NCBI GenBank assembly: GCA_027924585.1
Contig: BSBM01001068.1
Location: 1,704,501-1,768,500, forward strand
Source: Larix kaempferi
Lineage: Eukaryota; Streptophyta; Pinopsida; Pinales; Pinaceae
DNA length: 64,000 bases
Direction of reading: 5' to 3'
A model generated the notes under the pieces. The model ran no database searches, had not been told where the DNA came from, and was given only the letters and a program-made list of their open reading frames with translations. This document shows, piece by piece, positions 34,301 to 44,350 of the stretch; the first letter of the stretch is position 1; each line of letters opens with the position of its first letter. Position numbers and translations under genes: made by a program.

Positions 34301-35770
34301 GCCAACCAGGTATGGGACTGGTTGGGCACCACCAAATGCTTGGTAAATCCAGCCGATGGGGAGGTGTACTGGTTAAGCATTAACTATATCCAAGTCCATA
34401 GGCGATCCCAAGGCTTGCAAAGCGAAGCAGGATCCTGTGGACCAGAGGGGAAACACACAATACAGATAAGTATTCGTTTTCATTTATGTCTTGTTTGGAA
34501 TGATGAAGATTTCAGGTATAATTCTTCTAATAGCTAAGATGATACACTATTGTTCCTTTGTGGGAAACCTTGGTCATTGCAGGAAGACAAGACCCTGAAA
34601 GACTATAAATTGCTGGTAAATCTAGAAAGTAAAATGAGTGGGCGATATAAATTATTAAGAAATCCAGGGAGTAGCTGGTTGAACGCTATAAAGTTCTTGA
34701 TAAGTCCAGAGAGTGACTAGTTGGGAATTAACCACTTGATATGGTAAAGCAGCGTGTACGCTGGCCCAACACCCCTTAAAACAATTGATAAAACCAGTCA
34801 GCGTACTGGCATGGCATTGCCTATTCGAATGGTTGTGGAGTAGCCTGCGTGCTGGTCCAACATTCGTTGTTGTATCCACGGGAAATCCAATGCTTGGGAA
34901 GCGAAGAAGGATCCTGTGGAGTAAAGTGCCGACATCCAATACAGATAAGTATTCAGTTACCTTGCAGCTTCTTGCTCATGAATATACGTGTGTATATGAT
35001 TTGGTTATGATTTCCTAAAATTCTTGTTTAGAGAAAAACCCTATGAAAATGAACTAAACATGTGAATTAATTCAATGTTTGAGTGTAGGTATTGCTGGAA
35101 GCAAGGATTATGAAGGCATCCTAGAGATGCATGTGGACATGTGACCATCCTAAGGAGCTCCGTATGAGCAGTAATGAAAGATGGTGCTAGTGGATACAAG
35201 TGGATCCTAGCAACCCAAGGTTCTGTAGGCAATAATGGGAAGGGTGCCCTAGCCGAAAATCCATATGCAGACCTTAGACACTAAGTGTCATAGCCAAGAA
35301 AGGAAAGTCAAAGCATTCACATTGAAGTGAAAGAGACTAAGGAGCATGAAACCACAACGGTGGTGTAGCTCCATAATAGAACAAGACTAAGAGGGAGAAA
35401 CCCCTACTCTTCTCTTTCGTTTTGATTGATGCATTTATAAAACAAAAGATTATTGAGTGCATATCATGGCTGAAAATAGATTGTGTTTAATTGCTTGAGA
35501 TGAATTGTGAATGCTAAAATAGTATATTTCTTGTGAAAGGATGAACATGAATGAGTTCATGTGTATGTTGGGAAAGCATGAAAAGTGTGAAAATCCCATG
35601 AATAAAGCATGGACATTCCATGCCAACTAAGAAAATAATTGACTAATATTAATGATATGTTATGCTTGTCCTAACAAAGAATTCCCATGATGAATTTCAC
35701 AGGTAAGAAAGTGAAACAATTGGTTGTAGCCGGCACAAGAAAGTGTTACTAGTAAGCAAAGTGTGTTCTG
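31301..35770 (+). other. Non-coding interior of E
   Basis: No recognisable domain. It begins with a poly-A run (about 31309-31325). Two diverged copies of a block containing TGTTGCTGAC and TTTGGCT lie near 32893 and 33143. Another pair, ending in GGATCCTGTGGA...CAGATAAGTATT, lies at about 34430-34474 and 34908-34953. The interior seems to have grown by internal duplication. Confidence 0.6.
34021..34193 (+). repeat. 58-bp tandem repeat, three copies
   Basis: Units start at 34021, 34079 and 34137, each with CTATTGGGTCAGCAGTGGGA, then GGGCGGGC and TGACTGACTG. Copies are nearly identical, so this is a recent expansion. Confidence 0.92.
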
Positions 35771-36304
35771 TTGTGCCCATTGACCATGGCAGCAGACCGA
35801 GGGCTATTAGAGTTGGCTGAAAGTCTTCTTCAAACAATTGCCAGGACCCAAGAAAATATTGGGGAGATGCTCAAGCTACAGAGGCAACAGAATGAGATAA
35901 ACCATGAGGCTTTGCAGGACTCTATTCGTCTGCAAAAAGAGGTAAAAAGCATTCTGGGAGCAATCAGCAAGGGAAAGGAAAGTGGATCAATGAAGAAGCA
36001 TTCATCCAACTGTCCGAGTAAGAAACATTCCAGGTGGGAAGACTCAAAGGAAATGGACCGGGAAAAGGTAAAGCCGCCAATGAAATGTTGGGGATGTGGA
36101 GGAAATCATTGCATCCGTGATTGCCCAATAAGAGAATATCAAGAGGGAATCAACCGTAAATTCTCCAAGTTTGTGGGTCAGTTGGAAGGAAAAGAAAAAG
36201 AAGGAATTGTTTTGGAACGATGTCCTCATGCAGAGCTAGAAGGTCCTAGCCAGCAAGAGCAGTTTGTAAAGACCAAAGGACTTAGTCCTGAAAGACCCAA
36301 GTAA
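35771..36304 (+). CDS. Gag-like protein with coiled coil and zinc knuckle, about 177 aa (E)
   Basis: The first ATG that makes sense is at 35786 (MAADRG). The N-terminal half is a heptad-like helix (LAESLLQTIARTQENIG and on to about residue 70), then a basic linker and a nucleic-acid-binding knuckle CX2CX3HX4C (CWGCGGNHCIRDC, about residues 105-117). The knuckle plus downstream sequence resembles gypsy-type Gag C termini. It probably packages or chaperones E RNA, possibly alongside Gag from an autonomous partner. It is placed only ~120 bp before the polypurine tract, not after the leader as in normal elements. The ORF is intact. Confidence 0.65.
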   Translation: MCPLTMAADRGLLELAESLLQTIARTQENIGEMLKLQRQQNEINHEALQDSIRLQKEVKSILGAISKGKESGSMKKHSSNCPSKKHSRWEDSKEMDREKVKPPMKCWGCGGNHCIRDCPIREYQEGINRKFSKFVGQLEGKEKEGIVLERCPHAELEGPSQQEQFVKTKGLSPERPK

Positions 36305-36406
36305 AGGGTGAATTTCAGGACAAACCTACCACATTTTGTGAATTTTGGACATATGTAAAGCGGGTATTTATTTCCGAAGTGTTGGAACACCGAGGACGGT
36401 GTTATT

Positions 36407-36421
36407 CCAAGGGGAGGGGAA
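36407..36421 (+). other. Polypurine tract of E
   Basis: AAGGGGAGGGGAA-type purine run directly before the 3' LTR; primes plus-strand DNA synthesis in LTR elements. Confidence 0.85.
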
Positions 36422-37728
36422 TGTAATGTCCCCAGCTTGACCCTATTGCATTAATATTGTAAATGATGTAAATATTGTTATTTAGTCATGGTGAGGAGCT
36501 CAAGGCCAAGGCCCCGCCACTGATTTGTCGTTTTATGTATCGACAATTAAAATAGATGCATATGGTTCTTGTGCTAGCGGAGCACAATGTAAAATCGGAC
36601 ATCATGTAAACAGGCAATTTTAATGAAAAACCCACAACCGGCTACGCAATGCAACAAAGAGATGGGGGCATGATCTTTACAAGGAATAGGGAGGGAATAT
36701 AACAAAACCCTTGAGCCATGTTATTAATCCATGTGTCAATGGGGAAACCCATAGAACCACTAACTACCCATTTTGTCTCATGCACCCAATCATTTAATTC
36801 TTCCAAAGATTGGTTGGGGTAGTTAATGTCTTGGGATTGAAGAGGTATGGCAGTCAAAATTCATGCATGGGCAGGCCATCAACTTGGGAAAACGTGTTTT
36901 GTCTCCTTGGGCAAGAAAACCCCCACGAAATTGGCCCAAAAGGCCATTCTTCACGGGGGGCATTCATCCTCTCACGCAGATAGGTACGGCTGGGAGATAT
37001 AGTCACATTTTTTCATCAAAAACGCAGGGTTCTCCTTGCCCAAAAATGGGTTTTTGGTTTTGGATAGTAGCTGGGAAGGAGGGGCTGCGATTTGGGACTG
37101 TATGGAGTTCATTTTGTCCCTGAATTGCCATGGACGTTTTTCCTAAGAACGTTTTCTACTACCTGGGGTTTTCCCCAAACCTTCATTGCTCATTTTTAAC
37201 CTTCCCACGTTTTTCTGAAGCTTAGGGGAATCATTATCATGCCTGTCACTGTACAAACGATTTTCCTCATACCCAACACTTATGCCCTTGCTGTTATATG
37301 CATCCACCTCCTAGAAGTCTCAGAAACCCAACTGCTGGTTGGTTTGGCTGATTCTGGGGTGTCTATGGCTATGTGAGACCCTGTTGTTTCCCCTTTTCCT
37401 TGTGGAGATCATGCCCAGCTCGGGGGGTGGCAGTGGTGCTGAGAGATTAAGGAGCACACTGGCCTACGGTTGGGTGGAACGTTGCAGAAGCGTAGCTGGT
37501 TGTTTGGGACTACTTCATTAAGATAAGTATTCTCTTGTGCTATCTTTCAATTGTTTAATTGATGAATATCTTGAATGTATGGTGAATAAGTAATTGAAAT
37601 TACTTCTGCTATGTATAAACAAATCCTTATGCATTCTCATATGTCTTGCATGCTTGCTTCGTAAGTACATGGTGCTAGATGCCCAGTTTTAGCGCAATGA
37701 TCCTCTCTATCATGCTGGTATGATAGGA
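36422..37728 (+). repeat. 3' LTR of E, lacking final 12 bp
   Basis: Aligns without gaps of note to 28784-30090 and stops at TGATAGGA; the closing GGGGACATTACA is absent and CCAAC follows at once. Confidence 0.93.
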
Positions 37729-37744
37729 CCAACAGAGCCGGGTG
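37729..37744 (+). pseudogene. 11-bp island of host pseudogene plus target sites
   Basis: Sixteen bases separate E from D: CCAAC (E flank) and AGAGCC, then GGGTG (D target duplication). Read in the frame of the second pseudogene exon they are open and continue into 63788. They show where two elements hit the same exon 11 bp apart. Confidence 0.8.
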
Positions 37745-38544
37745 TGTTAGGATATTCCTATACTCCATCCTAGTCCTACCAACATTTTCATCCTTTTCAT
37801 TTTCAGTCTTGCAAGCATTCCTGCATTCTGCATGCATTGCATGCATCCACATGATGCCCAGTCATCAGGTTGATACCTCCAGCAGCTAGTCACTAGTCTT
37901 CCAGCACTCGGGAGCTTATTTCCACTCAGATTGATCCCTCCTAGCCAGTGATGCCCCCACATCTCACCATCCACTTGAAAAAGGTGCCCTTCTTCACCTA
38001 CCAATCCAGTTGTCTTCAGTTAACTGAGTTCTCTCCTTGATTTTAGGCTTGACTCACTCTTAACTGACCTTACCACTCCGATGGACCTCTAGTGTGACTA
38101 GACCACTCATTCTAACTTCAGTTAGCTCCTCATGTGCCCTCCATTGAGCCTCCTTCATTCAGTTAGTGTCTCCATGTGCGAGTTACACTCAGTTACACAT
38201 ACGACACTCAGTTAGACTCAATTTGACTGACGATTGATAGTTACTTATGCATTGATGACTCCATCGATGATGAGATAGACTTCTAGTTGTGCTTTGATGA
38301 CACTTCAGTGATCTTTTGATCACTCCATGAAGGCTAATTTGAATTTCCACCTTGGCATTCAAATCCTCATGCATTGTACTACTTATTTGTCCATATTGTG
38401 ATTAATTAATTAGTGTGTGTGAAGTTATTTTGCTTCTATCCGAGTTCTACTGTATTATTATTCTGTTGCTCATTTTACTGCATTGACCACTCTTAATCTT
38501 ATTCCTAAGTTATTTCATTGTGAGGTATACATCAGCTCTTAGAT
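37745..38544 (+). repeat. 5' LTR of D, last ~19 bp deleted
   Basis: Aligns with 62971-63763. After CTCTTAGATC it joins directly to gypsy G1 sequence (TACTTGTAGAAAC), which marks a deletion breakpoint. Confidence 0.92.
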
Positions 38545-39610
38545 CTACTTGTAGAAACTTCTGAATAAAATCTTTGAATGCTGCAACAACGACCCGGGAA
38601 AATATCGCAGGTGCATTCTTGAGACCAAAGGGCATGACCATGTACTGAAAGCAACCCCATTCAGTAACAAAAGTTGCCTTATGGCGATCTTCCTTGGCAA
38701 TGTGAATCTGATGGTAGCTAGAGAAGCCATCAGTGAAAGAGTAAATCTCCTGGCCATCCACTCCTCCAAGTACTTCATCAGTAAACGGGGTCGGAAAGGG
38801 GTCATGCAAGCAGGCATCATTCAACTTCCGCAAATCGACACAAATGCGTACTTCGCTTGTTTTCTTGTCCTGCACCACCATAGGACTGATCCATTTTGAC
38901 TCTTCCACAGGTTCGATAATACCAGCATCTACCATTCGATCAAGTTCCGCCTTGACCTTTTCTTTATGTCACGGTTTTAGCCGATAAGGTCGTTGTCGGA
39001 CTGGCTTAGCATCTGGTTTCAATGGAATCCTCATCTCTCCTAAATCACCCAAGATTCCCTTCATTTCGGAAAAATTTGTGGGAAACACATCCTGAAACTC
39101 ATGCAATAACTCGGTAACCTTACTCATCATCTCATCATCCCAATAATCCCCAACATTAGCAAACTTGGGAGTATCCTCAGTGTCGATATTCATTTTGCGA
39201 AGCTGCAACGGCTGATTGAACAGATTACTTGGTGCAATAGGTGGTACCACATCACGACTTCCTTTGGATTCGGGAATATTAATATTCCAGGGATCATCAT
39301 CATCTTCTGGCCCTCCACTGACGTTGAAACACTCCATGAGAGACTGCATCTGACTATGGGTGTGTGGGTCAATAGGGCATTTCACCAGAACAACTTGAAA
39401 GATCACATCGCCGATGAGCTGCAGGGCATTATGGACATCAAGGTTGGCATCCGCAAATGTGAAGGTATGAGTGAAACAGATCGTCAACTCGCCCCATGTT
39501 GTAATGTCACAGTGCAATTCAGCTGTAGTATACCACGAGCGTGGTATCTCCTCCAAAGTATGGACAAAAGCATGAACCCACTCATCTCTGGGTCGCATTA
39601 CCCACAATCA
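38545..39610 (-). pseudogene. Gypsy RT N-terminal part with upstream linker (G1)
   Basis: Contains PVRQRPYRLKP, GIIEPVEESKWISPMVV, RICVDLRKLNDACLHDPFP, FTDGFSSYHQIHIAKED and MPFGLKNAPAIFS, the early RT blocks. Upstream is an acidic linker with ELLHEFQDVFPTNFSEMKG. A stop near 38969 separates the pieces. The catalytic YMDD and everything after it are gone at the 38544/38545 junction. Confidence 0.92.
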
Positions 39611-39748
39611 TTGACACTCCATCACATTCTCACCAGGATTAGTTCGAGCATCATACTTGTCGGTGTGATAAACCTCAGTATTTCCAAATTGAACCATCAT
39701 CAACCTTCGACATTGTGACCAATCTTTAATAAATTTCTTATGTGTTGC

Positions 39749-40618
39749 CTACCAGCGTGCTGGAGCAGCTTTCAGTGCTTCCTCCAAGGCCAACAATCGC
39801 TGTGGTTTTGGAACACGGTCTTCAAATTCTGCTATAAAGGTGTCTAAGCCAGGAAACCCCTCGTAGATAGGCAATGCGATCATTTCTTTCGCAACACGAC
39901 ATAAACATTGCGTAACTAAACCGCACTTCCGGATCGATACTTCATGCATGCGATTTTTCCAATGTTCCAATGCATCATCAGAATCGGAAGAAGCAGAACT
40001 CGCGCTACACCACTCCAACTCACCGTGGATAGTGGGATGAATGTAATCCTCATAAATATTAAATGCATGATCCCAGCCAGTGTGATTGTCATCTTTGACA
40101 GGCTCAACATATCGGCGTCCTTTAGCCGGATCCAACAGAGCGATAACTCAAAAATCGCGGTTCTCAAAAGTCATCATGCTCTTCTTGAGGTTGATTACAG
40201 CTCCAGTATCGTTAGCCCTTCCTATCCCCAATAGTGTAGGATAGGAGTGTCCTCCATCAACAACCTCAATGACATCAAAGTCGGCATAAGTCTTCATTCC
40301 CTCAATATCAATTGTAAGCCGCAGAACTCGCCCAAGAGGTATAACCTTCACATGGTTAGCCAACCGGAGCTGCACAAGAGAGCAACTCAATGGGGGACTC
40401 CCCATTTTCTGCCACGCCTGCTTGGTTAAGATGTTAACATCCGAACCAAGATCAAGAATTACGGAATCAACATCATAATCACCAATTTGAATGTTCATTC
40501 GCATTTCCTTGCCAGTCTTCCATCGCTGTAAAGAGTTGAATGCCGACTCGTGCCGTCCTTTCAGAAATCGTTGCAACCATCCCTCAATATCAAATAGGGA
40601 AACCGGGTCTCGTGCCAA
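39749..40618 (-). pseudogene. Gypsy aspartic protease and linker (G1)
   Basis: The protease active site reads VILDLGSDVNILTKQAW (about 40470-40420), D-L-G-S instead of the usual D-[ST]-G. Later there is YPTLLGIGRANDTGAVI. A frame break near 40140 leads to a linker with HPTIHGELEWCSASSASSDS. Function would be polyprotein cleavage. Confidence 0.8.
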
Positions 40619-41385
40619 TGATAGAAAACTTTCAAGGAACTTCTACAATATCCCTGGTGGTGTTCGATCGGCATCTGATGTAGCATCAAAGATAGGCAGC
40701 ATATCACAAACAATAGCCTTACCGTGGTATTTTTCCAAAGTGCGACGTGCCTCCATGAACATTTCACTCTCCGCATCAATGTTGAAAGGTACTGTCTTCT
40801 GACCAACTAACCGAATTAGTGGTCACGAACCATCTTCCCAGTCGTCTTACCTCCACGAGTGACAATAGCCACCGAAGCATCTTGTGGTCACGGCTCTCCA
40901 GAAATAGTCGAAATATTGGCACCCTGTGTTAGGTTCTGCTGTAGGTTCCCTAGTTGATTTATGTTCGGATTAGCATTCGGCAGTGGTCATGGGGGGTGGT
41001 TCTACACTGGTTGCTACACCGGTTTCTGTATCGGTTGCTGTACTGGGTTCTATAGCTGCGGAGTGTTCCCAGCCTGCCATCTTGCAATCAATTGTGGACA
41101 ATTCTCGACTATATGATCATTACCAGAACAAAATGTACACTGATTTTGTAGCAGTGGGCAATCGCGTTGATAATGCCCCCATAACGCATAGTGGTAACAT
41201 TGAACCGGTCCTCAACCACCTCGGCCTCCTCCTCCATGACCAAATCCACCGCCACGTCCACCCCTGTAGCCTCCTTGATAGCCGCCCTGCTACTGATACT
41301 GAGGTTGGTTAAACTGCTGCTGCATGGGTGCTAGCGGCATCCCTTGCCCTTGTGGTACATATTGGGGTTGTTGCACGTATTGAGG

Positions 41386-43304
41386 CTATGGGGGGTTCAC
41401 CGGTCTATATTGCGACACGAACTGCTGTGGTACAAACTGCATCTGTGGTTGTGGCTGAGCTACCTGCGGCTGTACAGGTGCAGCGCGCTGATCATCTTTG
41501 ACATAGAATGCATCACACATTCTATCCTGTAGCAACCCATATGAACAACAATCCTTGTCATCATGTCCTACCGACTTACAGAAGGTGCAATACAGATTTC
41601 GCGGGGTTGTCACCATTTTCTGCATATACAGGAAACTATCATGACTATGCCCAAATACCGAACAAATGTGACACCACGGCATACTACCGTCATTCAATGG
41701 GTTGGGCACACCGGAGACCAAATAATTACGAAAATCTAGGCAATCATCTTTCATATGTCCTTCTCGTCGACATCGCGTACACCATACTTCGTCGCACTGT
41801 TCCTTATTCTTCTTTAAATCTTGCAACTGTATAGTCAGGTTGGCAACCTGCATCTAAATCTATGACATCCCAGCTGCATTATCTCCAATCGGCGATGCCT
41901 CCAATCGCATTGTAATCTCTAGAGCTTTGCTAGGCATCGATATGTTTTGCTGCATCAGCAACAGCTGAATGTGGGGTAATAGTGCCGCAATGAACCATTC
42001 TTTATGTTGGACATCGCTCATATCAAAAGTAACCTTTTCCATCATTGTCTTGAATCACTGATCGAAATCCCACACCGTCTCATTGGGATACTGCTTAATT
42101 TCCTTTAATTCAGTAATATATTGAGCCTCCGACTTAGGCTTTCTAAATTCAGCAATCAACCCATCCCGAATCTCATCCAACGACTTCTCTGGGGTCCCTG
42201 TAGGGACTAAAATGAACTTCATGAACCAATCTAAGGCACGACCTCAAAGAGTCGTGGCTAACTGTCCTTTCTTAGTATTGTCATCAGTGATCTGTTTCAC
42301 AGTCCAGACCGCTTCATGTAGAATCCAATACGGTTCTGGGTTGTCTGTCATACTTCCATGGAACTATGGTAACTTAGCATCATCACCCGCCATCTTGGGC
42401 TTCCTTCCTCCTGTCGCTGTACTACTACTACCAATTAACCTCTGCGGTGTCGACGTACTCGGTGCCATTGAAGTAGTGTTTCTTGCTGGTTGAGAACTAG
42501 TGAGTGGAGGTGTGGGCACGTTGGTGCCGAGGTTTGGTCCTGCCTTTATCCTGGGTGTATCCTGGTTGTCCCTGTCAGGACTATGAGGTCACTTCATCCC
42601 ATGTGGACTTCCTTCATGGTCTTGCAGTCCGATCGTAGCAGGACCTTCTCCTATCCTCTGCCTCTTTTACTGTCAGAACCTTACTCCTCCCCTCGTAAGG
42701 CCACTTTCTTCCACGGCTTCGCTCACAGTATCCTCATGGTCTGCACCCATCTACCCCTTTACCATTCCATTGACCACCCCCCGATAGTCGCGATACCCAC
42801 GACCTCGGCCCACCAGGATGCTTACTGATCGAGGTGCGTCTTCAAGATACCTTTCTCACAGATTAGCATCTTAATCGACAATTGGAGTGATAGCAAAAAT
42901 TTTCCACTCGGTCCGTCAAAGAAGTATCTTTTCGCTTCACTATAGGATTTCTTCATGTCTACCGCAAATTCCGTGATATATCCATCCAAGATGCTACCAA
43001 GCCAAACTTCGACAGCCCGCGATGCCTTATTACCAACTTCCTGCAATTCCTGAATCAATTCCGGGGTCCAAGTCGTCGGTTCACCACCCTGGAAGTTCTT
43101 CTTCTGAAAGGTCAGCTTCGACAACCATTCATACAGAATAACCGGGAATTCACAGAAAAACCATTCGTGCGGTTCATCGTGAATGTATCTTTCCACCCAT
43201 TGATCTACCGTCAGTCGCGTGTTCCGACTTTCTTCTTCAACGAACTCCTGCAACTTTTGATCGAACCATTTTTGTATCTTCGGCTTCGTCAGGTGCCACA
43301 ACAT
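41386..43304 (-). pseudogene. Gypsy Gag (G1), decayed
   Basis: Starts with MLWHLTKPKIQKWFDQKLQE (43304), then a Pro/Ser/Thr-rich linker interrupted by stops. The Gag core equivalent to G2 lies at about 42350-42060, and two zinc knuckles (CHICSVFGHSHDS with the last Cys lost, and CTFCKSVGHDDKDC) fall at 41760-41560. A Gln/Pro-rich tail (QPQPQMQFVPQQF) follows. Confidence 0.82.
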
Positions 43305-43510
43305 GACCTCCTTCTACCCTGCACATGGTCCCATCAACGAAACCATTTGTTGACCAAGTCGCGACCTCACAGTTGACAGGGGTCCACTGACTGTCGACCC
43401 ATACTGCAGTCTCCTTGGGCACCAGCCCAAGCAGGTTTGAGCCCACCCAGCAACACCCGTAGAGCGGATGAGGTCTCACCCGAGGCGTTCGGGAAGAGTA
43501 GACGGAACCA

Positions 43511-44233
43511 TGTTTCCGCCGAGGGAGGAGGTGAGTTGTTGCAATATGATACTAACAGCAATTCCAAATATTCATCATGAAGTTCTAGCACATTGCAGCA
43601 TTTAACATTACCAGAAACAGAGATTGCACATTACTTTAATCGCAGCATTTTCACATAGACAAATAACACATTATTGCGGCATTCACATTATAGAAACAGA
43701 AACATATAACTGCATTAAGAACAAGCAATAACATAGGCATTGAGCAACATTACACTTAGATTGCACCAAATCATCATCCTTATATTACTATGGCAAACCA
43801 AAAGTAGTACAACAATCTCTATGCAACACCCGCATTATCTCTGTCAATCTCTGCATATACCTCTCTCTCTAGATCTCCTCCATCTACTTCCTTTTTCTAA
43901 CACTTACAATTCTCCTTTATTTATAGGCTTCCGCCTCTTACAATACTTTTCCACTTTCCTAACTGACATTATGGAGAATCAACTAACTGACTTGTTCTAA
44001 TGACCCAAAAACCCACATACTACGGTATAATGACTCAATATTACAAAATACATGACCAAAAATCCGCCAACTACAGTATACCTGACTTGATATTACAAAA
44101 TACATGGTCCAAGTGACCCAAAACCCACCAACTGCGGTATACTTTGACACCAAATATTGCTTTCACGCCTTCATCCAATGTGTCGCAACGTCGGTGGTGC
44201 TGCGACACATCCTCATCAAACCGCCTTCCAACA
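43511..44233 (-). repeat. Central gypsy LTR shared by G1 (5') and G2 (3'), 723 bp
   Basis: Begins (minus) TGTTGGAAGG and ends GGAAACA. It has exactly the same length as the G2 5' LTR (54768-55490). The minus-strand TGGTTCCG following it at 43510 is the candidate primer site; GTTGGGGGCC before it is the candidate polypurine tract. A TATA-like TATAAATAA sits at 43925-43917. Confidence 0.85.
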
Positions 44234-44350
44234 GGCCCCCAACACAATCTTGTGGCTCTCCCTCAAGCCACGTCAACTAGTTGACACTGTACACGTTGCG
44301 GTCCTTTCCTTGAAGTCTGCATACGATTGTTTGACATTCTTCACCAACTC

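Larger units (their letters stand above)
28784..37728 (+). mobile_element. Non-autonomous LTR retrotransposon E (8.9 kb)
   Basis: The 1319-bp 5' LTR is followed by an initiator-Met primer site, a ~1-kb palindromic array, 4.5 kb of non-coding DNA, a small Gag-like ORF, a polypurine tract and a 3' LTR missing its last 12 bp. No protease, RT or integrase is visible, so it resembles a LARD-type element depending on proteins supplied in trans. Flanks are CCAAG (28779-28783) and CCAAC (37729-37733), a near-match target duplication. I count roughly twenty differences between the LTRs by eye, so the insertion is fairly young compared with its neighbours. Confidence 0.9.
38545..44233 (-). mobile_element. 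Gypsy retrotransposon G1, truncated
   Basis: Minus-strand order is LTR (44233-43511), Gag, two zinc knuckles, protease, start of RT; it stops abruptly at 38545 just before the RT YMDD motif. It is collinear with G2 and shares its 5' LTR with the 3' end of G2. Missing are the rest of RT, RNase H, integrase, the downstream ORF and the 3' LTR. Confidence 0.9.
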
